Positions 1 to 11,899 of a stretch of DNA of 64,000 bases are shown piece by piece. The notes beneath the pieces were generated by a model that was given only the letters and a program-made list of their open reading frames with translations, ran no database searches and was not told the DNA's origin. Location of the stretch: contig NEEC01000002.1 of the NCBI GenBank assembly GCA_002189035.1, positions 2,480,001 to 2,544,000 on the forward strand. Reading direction: 5' to 3'. Source of the DNA: Utricularia gibba. Lineage: Eukaryota > Streptophyta > Magnoliopsida > Lamiales > Lentibulariaceae. Numbering within the stretch: the first letter of the stretch is position 1; every line of letters begins with the position of its first letter. Made by a program: the position numbers and the translations under genes.

Positions 1-561
1 GCCAAACTTCGAAATTGGGAATTTTTTCCTAATTCCTTTATCAATTAGACATGTTCCTTCACCCGGATACACCGCGTGTGGGTCCCGCAGTGTAACCCAG
101 TCCAGTGCCGACAGGAACCCCCGATGCACCTCTGCTCCTTGAGGCTTACGTGGTCCATTACCCATGTCCTTCCTCAACATGGTACATTCTCTCACCTCGT
201 CATCTCTGATTTTGTTCATATGTAATAGAGCAAATAATTATACATAATAAATTAAAATGATATGATTAGATATATAATATATTGTGAATTAATAATAGTT
301 AAATATAAATGTGATTCACATTTTTTGTATATTTAAATTTTATATATATGCTTGTTTGATATATCGTATTATCAATTTCAACATAATATCAAAATGTTTG
401 TTTTACAACATAGTTTTGATAGTCAAAATAATTTTTATATTGATCTGAATTTCGATTAAAAAAAAGAAAAAAAGGAGGTTTATTAAACTTAAATTATAAA
501 AATTAAATTAATTTATAACTCTAACAATATATGTCATTACAAAAAAATAAATTTTAACTAA
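1..561. other. AT-rich intergenic sequence
   Basis: No gene seen. The first ~190 bases have mixed composition and the rest is strongly AT-rich. No coding similarity to other parts of the window was recognised. Confidence 0.5.
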
Positions 562-1082
562 ATGAAAAGGCTGCGGGAGGTGTTCAAAACCATCACGGGG
601 AGGCTGATGCTGATCCCTCTGGCCATACTTCTGGCGACGTATCAAGTGAAAGGAATCGATCCCCTTCAAATTCCCATGATGAAACTATTCCTAGCTAACT
701 TCATCGCGTACTGGACAATCGACGCCGTGAACGGCGCCTGCTCAGCGTCGGACGAGTTGATGTTTCTTCCGGCTTCGTTCACAGCCATCGTCGCAACCCT
801 CGCCTTCTTTTTTCTCTTCCTGCACCCACGTTGCTCGTTCTACGTGCCGCTCACGCTCTCCACCCCGCTCTCCGGCCGGGATGTTAAACCGGAGACGACG
901 CTGCCACGCCGTCTACCGCCGCGACCTCCACCTTAGACTTAACCTTATAATAAATGCCCTTAACATTTTCCGGGTTCGCAACGACAAAAAGCGGGGTGGA
1001 GAGCGTCAGCGGCCCGTAGAACGAGCAACGTGGGTGCAGGAAGAGAAAAAGGAAGGCCAGGTTGCGACGATGGCTGTGAACG
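562..1082 (+). pseudogene. TM2 membrane-protein pseudogene, tail-to-tail inverted copy
   Basis: A broken copy of the small membrane-protein gene found intact on the minus strand at 57183-57653. The plus-strand part (562 to about 869) starts at an internal methionine, MKRLREVF, and lacks about 20 N-terminal residues. It keeps the hydrophobic segments down to the CSFYVPLTL region. From about 885 the sequence turns into the 3' part of the same gene in reverse orientation, so the 124-codon reading frame ends in an artificial tail. The two orientations share about 94 bp of near-perfect inverted repeat. It is unlikely to make a normal protein. The function of the parent family is unknown. Confidence 0.75.
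776..1082. repeat. Gene-derived inverted repeat (hairpin)
   Basis: Arms 776-869 and 990-1082 are reverse complements with a handful of mismatches, separated by a ~120-bp loop. Both arms come from the third and fourth hydrophobic segments of the TM2 gene. A transcript through this region would fold into a long hairpin. Confidence 0.8.
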
Positions 1083-1083
1083 G

Positions 1084-1290
1084 CTTCGTTTTATACAATT
1101 TACGCGCCCCACTGTAAAAAGAAAAATTATATTTTGTATTATCTCATTATATATATATTGAAATGATAATATTATTCCCAAGATTCCCTATCACCATTAT
1201 ATTCATATATTACCATAATAAATATGATAATTTACTTAATTATTAATTATTTACATATATAATTCATGTTATCTTATTTCGTATACAAAA
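1084..1290 (+). repeat. Left inverted repeat flanking the SET gene
   Basis: About 205 bp, starting near a shared TTTATACAATTTA, is the reverse complement of 5196-5402 at roughly 90% by eye. The two copies bracket the SET gene like the terminal repeats of a mobile element. No target-site duplication was found. Confidence 0.7.
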
Positions 1291-1591
1291 AAGATATACT
1301 ATATTATTTACCTTTTTGATATTTTGTATTAGTTTCACATTTTTTACAATGGGGATGCTTCATGAGATCCGAATATAGACACATTTTACTTTTTAAAAGG
1401 AAACCATTTGCCACGTGAATTAATGTCCCCTTACGTTATGGGCTTCGGGCAGTGGGTTCTTTATGGGCCTCCACGTGAGCTCATGGGGAGTTGCCCGAAA
1501 GATTCGTGAACTTCAGAGTTCCTTCCGTCAATGCTCGCTCAGTATCTGATTCTGTAAAGCTCGGCGTTCTCGGTTTCCGAACTGCCCAAGG

Positions 1592-4500
1592 ATGGCAACA
1601 AGGCCGGAACAAGAAGCCAAGCTCCAGGTTTTCCTGCAATGGCTGAAGGTCAATGACTTGCATTTTTTCTTTCAGAAGCTTCTTATTTTTCGTACTTTTT
1701 ATGGTCTTCAAAGTTAACGTTCTCGAAATAGAGCAATTGTTGATACAGGCGAATGGAGCAGAATTACGGGGTTGTGAAATCAAATACTGCGATTCGAGCA
1801 AACGGTTCGGAATATTTTCGTCGAACCACGCGCGTGATGGTAAACACTCAAGAGCTCTATGAATGAAATTCAAAATGCACTGTCTTTAGTGCTCTGAAAT
1901 AATCATCCTTTTATGTAATTGAGAAATTTAGATGCTTTCTTTCCAGTTGTTGCTTTATTCATCAGGTATTGTTGCTCTATGTTGTTTTTTGTTTTTAATA
2001 TAAGTCGTTTCTTTAATTCTCCATGTCTTTTATTTTTGTCCTTAGGAATCCTGATGGTTGTTCCCCTTCATCTGGCCATAACTCCCATGACTGTTCTAGA
2101 AGATCCACTGATGGGACGTGAATGCCGATTAATGTTTGAGAATGGAAATGTTGATGACAGATTGTTGATAATGTTGTTCCTGACTGTGCAACGCCTTCGA
2201 GAAAACTCCTTGTGGAAACCGTATATACTCTATTTTTGTGTTTTTCTTGTTTAAAACGATGGAGTTGCATGGGCAAAATATTTTGTTTTGTAATAACTTC
2301 TATTTTGAATGGGCGAAAATGTTGAGAGGCTCGAGTGATTATCTTATGATCTTATGCGCAGGTATCTTGATATGCTTCCTGATGAATTTGGGAATCCACT
2401 GTGGTTTACTGCTGATGAGCTTGCAGAACTCAAAGGAACAACATTGCATCGAGCTACTGAGCTTCAGGTCATCTATTTTCTCTACAAAAATAATATCATA
2501 TCCCTCATCTTTGAAGCTCTTCTTTCTGATATTTTCCTTCAAAATGAATTTCATTTTCTCCTACTGTAAGAATGCCCTCATATTTTTATGGAAAACAAAA
2601 ATTGCCCCAAGGGATGTTTGTTGTGCTCACAGAAGGAAAATTTGAAGGCTCTATTCGATGATAAAGTGAAGAATTTAGTTCAAAAGCTTTTGGTTCTTGA
2701 TGGGGAACATGAAAGGTATACTTGGGCTCCTTAATGTTTTACGTTATGTATTCCTTTTGGTTTAGTTTAAATAGTTTCTTTGCATTCTGTTGTGTACTAA
2801 AACCGAAAAATTTTATTTTTCTGCATTCACTGTCATCTTGCAGAGATGTCCAATTTGAGGACTTCCTTTGGTATGTAACACAACTCCTTGTGGTTTGTTC
2901 ACGTTTAATATTTCTTGATGTTCTCTCTTGTTAACTGGTACACACAGGGCTAATTCCATATTTTGGACTCGTGCTCTGAATATTCCTTTCCCTCGCTCAC
3001 ATGTGTTCCCACAAGTTCAACAAATGCATGACAGCTCAAGCGTCGAGCTCTCTGCTTTTGCATGTGGTTCATCTAAAAATATGCCAGACGGGGAAACTGT
3101 CGAAAGTAAGGCTGCAGTCATCCTATTTTCTCAAATGCATGTGGTACATCTGTCTTTAATCCATGTGGACTAGTGTGGCTAATCAGCTGTTGAGATAAAC
3201 CAAGGTGTACTGAGCTCCGTAGAAGATGAAGCTGTATATGTCGAGGCTCTTGTGCCAGGAATTGATTTCTGCAATCATGGTAATATGATAATCATTCTAT
3301 CAGTATGCTGTTTAAGCTGTCCTTATGTTGCACACACCAGAACCATAAGTTCTAATTCAACATGTTGTAGATTGTCAAACTTCTCCATTTTGGCATGTGT
3401 TATATTCACAGAATTGGCTTATGTAGATTTGCAGCCTTCGGCAACATGGGAGGTAGATGTAACTGGGTCTACCACTGGGGCTTGTTCTTCTATGTATCTT
3501 CTTTCTGGTAAGTTCTTGTACTACTTCTAGATAGTATCAGGTATTTTTCTTCAGTTTAAATGGCAAGCTACTGATGAGAGATCAGACTGTAGCAGTTGAA
3601 GGCATTACTCCCGATGATAAGAAAGAGATATCCATTAGTTATGGCAACAAGGGAAATGAGGTACAACGGCCTCTTCAAATTATTCTGTGGCGAAGTCTTT
3701 CAATATAAAGGTGGTTAGGTATACCAAATTGGTTATTCAACAAGTGTAATGGAGTTTTTGAGGATGGGAGTCATCATTGGTATTTCGTTTAACTTCACCG
3801 TTTTATGTATCCTCTCGTATAAGCACCGTCCAATTAGGTATCCCAAATTGGTTAGTCTGAAAACTTTTAACTGCTGAAACTAGCTGGCAGATAATCTTTT
3901 CCAAAACTTCCGCTATTGATTGCAACCTGGTGCAGGAGCTTCTCTACCTTTATGGATTCGTTATAGAGGATAACCCTGATGACTATCTCATGGTGAGTAA
4001 TTTTTTTCTCAGCTTCGTGGTTACTAATCTTGTCATTAGATATACATTTTTTTAGGATTTTCTTTCATTGCCTTCTGTTAACCATCAGATGAAACATCAC
4101 AGATTCATTATCCCATGGAAGCTCTAATGGATGCGCCCTTCTCGGAGGCCAAAATGCAGCTTCTTGAGGCACAGGTATTATTTCTATAGTTGCAAGGGTA
4201 TTGCGCGAAGAGACTCTTACATGTCTTTTTAGCATCCATGTCGCCTCTTTCTCTACAGGAAGCTAATGCTAGGTGCCTATTGCCCAGAACTCTGCTGAAA
4301 AACGGTTTTCCCCTTGAATGTGGAGGAACCAACAACGATGGACAAGATCCCACAATCTTGTCTTACCACGATAAACTTGTTTTTCCTGAAGAATTCTTGT
4401 CTGCCTTGAGAACAATAGCCATGAAAGAAAGTGAGCTCTACCATGTTACTTCCATGCTTGACCAGGTAATTCTTCCAGTTCATTATTCCATGATATCTTC

Positions 4501-5033
4501 CTGCTAAAAATTTTCCTACATGTTTCTGAAGCTGGGTGGAACGGAGAGGCGATCAGCTCTGTCTGAAGAGCAGGTGCGATCAGCTATCCAGGACGCTTGT
4601 GGAGATAGCAATGCTCTCCAACTTCTCGTTGATCTCCTTTCCATGAAGTAACTCGAAAGTTCCTTTGTTTTTTTTTTTCCACAGCTGAACCTTGTTCTCC
4701 TGATCCTGTTCCCTCTGCTCTACCTCCACAGGCTGATGGAACTGGAAGAGGGCACGGGAACAGAAGCGAGAGATGCTGAGCTGCTTTCAGTGGAAAAGAA
4801 AAGGCAAGTCAAGTTATTCCGCCGCGCCGTACATACAGTCCAGGAACTGGATTATTGACTTCCATGGATTCTTGCTTTTCTGCTGCAGACTTGATGGAGA
4901 AGACGATGGCGGCCGAAACAGGTGGGCGTGTTTAGTGTACAGGCACGGGCAGAAGCAACTCACTCGTGCCTTCCTAAGGGAAGCAGAGCGCGGTCTAGAG
5001 CTGGCGTTACTTCCGTCCCACATCGGAAAATAA
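1592..5033 (+). CDS. SET-domain lysine methyltransferase (Rubisco-LSMT/SETD6-like)
   Basis: Predicted S-adenosylmethionine-dependent protein-lysine methyltransferase of 544 residues. Exons: 1592-1648, 1749-1839, 2046-2220, 2362-2467, 2633-2715, 2844-2870, 2948-3105, 3187-3279, 3412-3507, 3581-3660, 3936-3992, 4103-4174, 4259-4465, 4532-4647, 4732-4803, 4889-5033; the total is a whole number of codons. The split SET domain begins near residue 20 (RGCEIKYCDSSKRFGIFSS). The SAM/substrate core GIDFCNHE and the motif ISYGNKGNEELLYLYGF are both present, and a helical Rubs-subst-bind-like C-terminal region follows. The last intron uses a GC donor (AAAAG|GCAAGT). The acceptors of exons 10 and 12 were chosen because nearer AGs give stops. 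The closest family member I recall is Arabidopsis At1g01920. The substrate is unknown. No plastid transit peptide is obvious. Confidence 0.88.
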
Positions 5034-5195
5034 CCAGGGCCGGAAACGATGGGTCATTTTAGAAAAATTCTCATCTCATACGCAAAATAGTCATATAATA
5101 TATTGACGTAAATTATTTGGAATTTACATGAATTACGTCAATATGAAACATTTGTTTCCGTTTCGGTTTCATACCTTGGCCGTGGGTGTAATGAG

Positions 5196-5402
5196 ATAAC
5201 ACGAAATAAGATTACATAAATTATATATGTAAATAATTAATAATTAAGTGAATTATCATATTTATCATGATATTATATGAATATAATGGTGATAGGGACT
5301 CTTGGGAATAATATTATCATTTCAATATGTACATAATAAGATAATAAAATATAATTTTTCTTTTTACAGCGGGGCGTCTAAATTGTATAAAAGGAATACA
5401 TC
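5196..5402 (-). repeat. Right inverted repeat flanking the SET gene
   Basis: Reverse-complement partner of 1084-1290, ending at TAAATTGTATAAA. It lies ~160 bp past the SET stop codon. The pair encloses a 3.9-kb interval holding only this gene. Confidence 0.7.
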
Positions 5403-5478
5403 CCGTATAGTATAGAGTATTATAATTTAAATGTATTATACATTACATGCTCCTGTATTGTAATTTGTAGTTGGGACG

Positions 5479-6177
5479 GGAGAAAGAGCGATAAAGAGGT
5501 ACAAGAAGGTCCTCCAAGGCGTCAAGTACAAATTCTTTTCAAATTTCTCATCAACAACATAATCCCTGTCATCACTTCTTTTCTACTAACCCTTCCACAA
5601 AACACAAACCTGAGTAGTTCTCCTGTGCTCTGGATCTTCCTTACGTCCCTATTTGTATATTCAATTCTGCAAATTCTTGCAATCCCTTACTCGAGAAATC
5701 AACGCCCTTTTTTACGGTGCTGCTTCCGCGTCTGCTGCCTTTGCTCTCTTCGCGGCGGGGGCAGTGCCTCGATGTCAGAATCAGCTTCAGTTTCTCCGGC
5801 GGAGGAGATTCCAGTTATTCCAATTCGTTGCAACAATCAGAGGTATAGAGAGAGCAACAGCTGGAAAGAAAGAGAAACGCGTAGGCATGAAGAACGCGAA
5901 GAGGGCAAAGGCAGCAGACGCGGAAGCAGCACCGTAAAAAAGGATGCTGATTTCTCCAGTAAGGGTAAATGATTGCAAGAATTTGAAGAATTGAATATAC
6001 AAACAGGGACGTGATGAAGATCCAGCACAGGAGAACTACTCAGGTTCGTGCTTTGTGGAAGAAGGGTCAGTAGAAAAGAAGTGGTGACCGGGATTACGTT
6101 GTTGATGAGAAATTTGAAAAGAATTTGTACTTCACGCCTTGGAGGAGCTTCTTGTACCTCTCTATCGCTCTTTCTCC
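5479..6177. repeat. Long gene-derived inverted repeat (hairpin)
   Basis: Arms 5479-5754 and 5895-6177 match in inverted orientation at about 93% by eye, with a ~140-bp loop. The loop is itself unpaired TM1 sequence. The arms are homologous to every other TM1 copy in the window. Confidence 0.8.
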
Positions 6178-6320
6178 GGTCCCTGATAGATAGCTGCTCC
6201 TTGTCGCCCTTCCTTCCCATCCCATGTTGGATGGGGTAAATGATTGCAAGAATTTGCAGAATTGAGTACACAGCATTCTGTATAAAAGGCGCCGCGAAGG
6301 CTACTGATGGTGTGATCGGA
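5479..6320. pseudogene. TM1 membrane-protein pseudogene arranged as a hairpin
   Basis: A plus-strand copy of the TM1 gene (5479-5754: the ILFKFLINN, FLTSLFVYSILQILA and alanine-rich segments) runs directly into a minus-strand copy (6177 back to about 5765). A further short minus-strand scrap lies at 6236-6275. The start exon and an uninterrupted frame are missing on both strands, so no normal protein is expected. At 6330-6450 it carries sequence resembling the 3' flank of the other TM1 copies (GTGAACGCG...TGATGTATAATATT). The parent family is described at 46153-46826. Confidence 0.75.
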
Positions 6321-6544
6321 GCTGCGTTTCTTTTTATCATGTATAAATTAACAGCCTTCCTTATACACTGAGTGAACGCGTCTTTGATGTATAATATTTT
6401 GTATCATTTTGTAATGTTTAATTAAAAGTAATGAATGGAATTTTTGTGTACTATTTTTTTGGCAAAGAAAAGATAATTTTCGAATCATCGCACTCTTCTG
6501 TATCGGATGCTGAGGAGGATCCATCTCTGTCTCTGCCCCAGCCA

Positions 6545-6960
6545 ACTTGTTCATCGCCGCTTCCGACGGCCAGACGAAACTGCTCCCTTACATCAGGAGC
6601 AACGATGCCGATCATCACACTTCACATTCACATCTATGGCCGTGAATACTACCTCCTGAGTGTCTTCTTCTTCGTGATCTACAGCCGTGCCATGGCAATG
6701 CGCCTCAGTTGCAATGGTTTCATCACTAGAGGACTCTGAATCTTCTCTGCTGCTTGCACCACCGCCGCCTAACTGCAACTTATCTGCAACGCCTTCTGTC
6801 TTTTTATGGGCTGTTGATATATTTTCGTTCTCATCCACTGGATTCAAGTCAGCAGCTATTGATGTGCAGTCATAATTCTCTTCATCTTCTTCGAGTGTCC
6901 TTTGCATTGCCTTTAGTTGTTCCTGCTGCCTCACGAATAGCTATGTGACTAGAATGTGCT
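6545..6960 (-). pseudogene. Antisense fragment of FHA gene exon 13
   Basis: The reverse strand encodes RQQEQLKAMQRTLEEDEENY and the acidic stretch after it, nearly identical to the last exon of the intact FHA gene at 10965-11290. A ~70-bp piece matching 11725-11800 (6545-6615) is fused directly to it, so about 440 bp of the exon is deleted between them. It lies antisense to, and about 0.85 kb upstream of, the intact gene's start codon. Not a gene in its own right. Confidence 0.8.
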
Positions 6961-6964
6961 AAAT

Positions 6965-7500
6965 TAATATACTTCCACAAACTACAATGGATTTGCACCT
7001 TTTTGTGGTACTGAATTGGTCAGTGAAGACACTTGGTTTGCCTTTTATTTTTAAATGAGAAGATTCATTTTTTGAAGTTGAGTTGGATCTTGCACCATAT
7101 GGCAGAACTTTCTGGCACTCTGTGCGAGTGGCTATTATGATGGGACTATATTCCATCCAAAAATTAAGGGCTTCATGATACAAGGTGGTGATCCCACTAA
7201 CACTGGCAAGGGAGGAACAAGTATATGGGGTAAAAAGTTCAGTGATGAGATAAAAGAATCTCTCAAGGCTAGTTTTTCTGTACTTTTTTGGTTTCATGAA
7301 AATCATACTATGCTAGTGATATGTTTCTTTTTGAACAATCACTGATGTTCTTCTACTTCATTGCGTATTACAGCACAATGCTCGAGGTATACTATCCATG
7401 GCTAACAGTGGCCCCAACACCAATGGAAGTCAGTTTTTCATAACACACGGCAAGGACTCTACACCATCTTCGGTAAAGTGATTCATGGATTTAAAGTTCA
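6965..7500 (+). pseudogene. CYP18-1 cyclophilin pseudogene (exons 3-4)
   Basis: Matches the intact cyclophilin gene at 53458-54005. Exon 3 (from about 7087; [13 protein letters not shown] and [15 protein letters not shown]) and most of exon 4 ([17 protein letters not shown]) are recognisable. Exons 1, 2 and 5 are missing. In exon 4 a 16-bp deletion after the THGK codons removes the QPHLN part and shifts the frame. It ends just before the promoter of the FHA gene. The same cyclophilin-FHA adjacency recurs after the intact cyclophilin gene near 54.6 kb. Confidence 0.85.
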
Positions 7501-7815
7501 GTAAGGAACAGTGAACCGGTTTAATGACTGGCTTGTGAACCGGAGGACAAGCTATTCGATTTTTTTGGGCTTTGAGTGGCTATATGTAATAAAAGCTCGT
7601 TTGTGGTAATTGGGCCTTACTACTGATGGGCTTGACGATCCACGTCAGTGAATAGTGAAAAGACAAGAAAATCCTCCACGCCCAGCTTCCTCGAGACGCT
7701 GGAACTGAGTGATACCGAAAAGCGCGGCCAACGGCACCTACATGCGGAGCCTATAGGTTTTATGAAATACGCGCCATTCCGGAATTGGAATCTAGTTGCA
7801 ATACCTCCTGGCTCA

Positions 7816-10800
7816 ATGGCGAAGGTTAATGGAAGCCCGGCGTCACAGGGGTCCTCTGGCGGGAGTCCGAACCCGGCGAGAGATCCTACTGCTCTCCCCC
7901 TTGCGAATTCGGCCAACGAACACTGTAAAGGCAACATCACCCCTGGGCCGGAAATTGGAGTCTCTGTGCCTCAGGAAACTGCCGCGGCATCGGAAGAGTT
8001 CATATCCTCTGTCGCTGCAATGGTAGCCGCTCAGCCGGTGCCGCCTTCGGATCTCAATGTTTGGGGCGTGCTCACAGCTATAACTGATAAGGCACGAAAG
8101 CGGAAACAGGTTTGTGAGTTTACCATTGGTTGTTTGTGAGTTTCATTTCATTAGAATCTTGGATTTTGTGATTCACAAATGCTTCTTGCTTGGAGAAGCT
8201 TTCCTTCAGTAAACAGTACTGTTTTTTTTTTCTTTTTATTTCGGTACCGATACATGACTTTTTATACAAGGGCGTTAATATGCTTCTGACATCGGATGAG
8301 CACTGCATTGGCCGGCTTGTGGATGATCCAAATTTCCGGATTATGTCACCTGCGGTTAGTGCTCGTCATTGCAAGATTACTAGAAAGCGAGTTACTACAA
8401 AAGATACAGAGGATCAATCTGGCTGCTGTTTTTCGGTATTCTTGAAGGATACGAGGTCAAAGATCCTTCATGCAGGTTGTGAATTATATTTTTTGTAATA
8501 TACTGATGATTAATTGTTGTCTGCAGTACAAATGGTACGTATTGGAACTGGGAAAAGCTGAGTAAAAGTGCCTCGGATGTAAAGCTGTGTCATGGAGACA
8601 TTATCTCCATAGCATTTGCACCGCATCATGGTAAAGCCCATGCTTTTTAACTAAGAGTCTATATTAGTTCGATTTCAACTAAATAGCTCTGCAGCATAAT
8701 GCACTAGAGTATTCTTAAATGAATCTTGCCTGTCCTGTTTTACAAAACTTCATCAATTGCAGAGCTTGCATTTGCTTTTGTTTTTCGAGAAGTCAAGATG
8801 TCGTCAACCGTATCTCCTTGCAGGCTTTTAAAGCGAAAACCAGGTACCCACATGTGTGTATCTTCTCTTTGGAATTGGTTGATGCGAGTTCTCGTAATCA
8901 TGCATAAGGCAAGAACTAACTTTATAAGCGCATATTTCTCATTTTGTTTCAAGATGATTTTCCTGCTGAGAGCAAGAGACATAAGGGTCTCGGCATAGGC
9001 GCTTCTGATGGTCCGGTGTCTCTTGATGATTTTCGGAGCCTTCAAAGATCTAACACAGTAACTACTGCTTATACATGACTGTGACACTAGCATACCCCTT
9101 CGAAAATTTCATTCCTGTATATTCAAAATATTTGGTTGAAATCTTGCTGGATTCTCAACAAGTCATTCTATGTAGGATCTCCGGAAACTTCTGGAGGATA
9201 ATGTTGCGACCATTGAATCCCTACGAAAGGATAACCAAATAGCCAGTGAAAAGCATGAGATTGTATGTCTGCTTTTTCTTATGCACTTTTTTCTTTTACA
9301 GTTTCTAGACTATGAACTTGCCGTGAGTTTCATTTAAAAAACGAGAGTCGTTTTTCAACTATCTGGTTCTTGGACATTCACTTTTGTCTCATTCTATTTC
9401 CTTGTTTGTTTTCCTTTTGTAGGAAATGAAAAACTTGAAAGAATCAACCTCAAAACTTTATGTGGATAAGCTATCTGAATTGACTCGAACATTGGAGGCA
9501 CAAGATAAGGAGTTGATGGAGCTGAACAAAATCTCAGCTGACCAGAAGCATGAAATAGACACCCTTAGTCAGCGGCTCGCTGCTTCTGTACAGTCATTTG
9601 TTGAAGCCAATGAAATAATGGAGTGGTACGTTGCTTGTTTAGAATTTCAGGTTGATATTGTCTTGCTTGGTCCTGTTTGTGTCTGATTTCATTAGTAGTA
9701 CTTGTTCCAAGTCATTGTCAAGGTTCATGCGGAAGCCTGGATGAATTTTTCATATCCAGAATCACTTTCTTCAAAAGCATTATCATGAACTAATTTTTCG
9801 TCTTCAGAGGCTGGAATTATTTAGGATTCCTGATCTATGAATGTACACTTTTAAACATCTATCTCTTTTTCAGCCAAAAGAAGTCTATATCGCAACTCAA
9901 AGCACAATTAGATGAAGAACGTGATCTGAGAAGGGAGGAGCGAGAAAAGGCATCTGTGGATATGAAAATGGCACTACAGAAAGTCCAAGCGGAGGCTGAA
10001 GAGGAGCTAAAACGTAAGTCTGAGTGTGCACTGAAGCGAGAGAAGGAACAACAAGATATCATACAGAAGCTTCAGGTTTTCTGGATTTCTCCATAAAATC
10101 ATATGCGCTCGTTTTTCTCACAGATTCCTTGTTCTCATTTTTTTTAAATTCAGGAATCCGAGAAAGAAAGGTGTCTATTGGTGGAAACTTTACGCTCAAA
10201 ATTGGTATGAGATGATTTCCAATTTTAATTTCATCTGAACACGTTTCTTTGAATAATGCTCTCGGTACTAACCTTTTGTAGGAAGACACAAGAGAAAAAC
10301 TGGTTAGCTCTGATAACAAAGTGCGGCATCTGGAGTCTCAGATTTCTCAGGAACGGGAAGCTAATGCTGTCAATAGAAAAGTATCTTGATTCTTTCTTCT
10401 TGCACCATATGTTTTTTACATTAAGATTTCTCGATATCCATTAGAACTTGTCTCTATGAACCCAGAAGCTTGAAGAACTTGAGCATGAGAGAACAAGACT
10501 GACTAAAAAACTTGAGAATGAAAAGGTACACTTTGCTGCTCGACATTTTATAAAAGAGAGCTTAACATTGTTTTGATGTTGTGGTGCTTTAGATGTGCTT
10601 CAAACTATCTTCTTTCTAGAAATAATGGGTTGCAGATTTCGATCTGATTTTTTCTTGGTGCTGTAGCAGGCTGCTCGGGAAGAAGCTTGGGCTAAGGTGT
10701 CTGCTCTTGAACTCGAAATAACTGCTGCCATGCGTGATCTTGACTGTGAAAGACGCAGACTAAAAGCTGCCAAGGAAAGAATAATGCTGCGGTACGCATT

Positions 10801-11868
10801 GTGGGAAATACAAACCTCTTAAAGCTGATAGATAATTTCATACCATCTGCTTCCTTTGTTTTTAGTTGTAAATGCTTGAAATTCACTTCATGTCGACCCT
10901 GCTGCAGCGAAACTCAGCTTCGTGCTTTCTACTCAAGCACAGAGGAAATACAATTGCTATTCGTGAGGCAGCAGGAACAACTAAAGGCAATGCAAAGGAC
11001 ACTCGAAGAAGATGAAGAGAATTATGACTGCACATCAATAGCTGCTGAATTGAATCCAGTGGATGAGAACGAAAATATATCAACAGCCCATAAAAAGACA
11101 GAAGGCGTTGCAGATAAGTTGCAGTTAGGCGGCGGTGGAGCAAGCAGCAGAGAAGATTCAGAGTCCTCAAGTGATGAAACCATTGCAACTGAGGCGCATA
11201 GCCATGATGCCACGGCTGTAGATCACGAAGAAGAAGACACTCAGGAGGTAGTATTCACGACCATAGATGTGAATATGAAGTGTGCTTTTGACGTTAACGC
11301 CGTTGGAACAGAGCTGATACCCGAGACGGAGGGTGTAGGCACAGCCAGGATCCATGAAACTGAGCATGTCTCGGAGACGCAGAGCCAGGGACGTGGCATC
11401 GACACCACACAGTTGGAATGCAAGATGGATGTAGACAAACACCCCGCCACAGATGAGTGCCGTGTGAGTCATGGAGAAGCTAACCCTGAGGCGTCTGGAG
11501 CTCAGGATCTGAGAGAATGTGCTCATGGAACAGCAGACCTCTTGGCATCAGAAGTAGCCGGCAGCTGGGCCTGCAGCACTGCACCTTCAGCCCTTGGGGA
11601 AAACGAGTCTGGGAGAAGCAAAGATCACGACGCGGGTGATCCCACTGCTTCCGAGAGTCGGAATGTTGCACCCTCCCATGTTAGAGCTTGTGCGCGAAGA
11701 AATCATGAGCGCCGGGCATTGAGCGAGATGATCGGCATCGTTGCTCCTGATGTAAGGGAACAGTTTCGTCTGGCCGTCGAAAGCGGCTATGAACAAGTTG
11801 GCTCGGGCGGGGATGGATCCTTGTCTGCTTCCGATACAGAAGACTGCGATGATTCCAATGAAGGATGA
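7816..11868 (+). CDS. FHA-domain, coiled-coil protein
   Basis: An 850-residue protein from 13 exons: 7816-8109, 8271-8455, 8527-8630, 8763-8843, 8954-9057, 9176-9262, 9423-9625, 9874-10075, 10154-10204, 10282-10380, 10466-10525, 10670-10791, 10908-11868. The FHA fold, a phosphothreonine-binding module, spans about residues 95-225: GRLVDDPNF, the SARH motif and DTSTNGTYWNW. A nuclear-type basic stretch (ARKRKQ) precedes it. Residues ~280-560 form a long coiled coil rich in Glu, Lys and Leu. The C-terminus is acidic and ends in a Ser/Asp/Glu tail. I chose the ATG at 7816 (MAKVNGSP); an in-frame ATG at 7648 would add 56 residues of atypical sequence. It resembles plant SMAD/FHA proteins such as At2g45460, probably nuclear. 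Exact role unknown. Confidence 0.82.
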
Positions 11869-11899
11869 TGGATGATCACGATATGAATCCCTTCTCTGG

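Noticed and set aside
1653-1862. Open frame running through SET intron 1
   Set aside because: It is intron read-through joined to exon 2; the splice model gives the conserved protein.
7648-7815. Upstream in-frame ATG of the FHA gene
   Set aside because: The 56 extra residues are atypical. The ATG at 7816 begins a plausible N-terminus, though the upstream start cannot be excluded.
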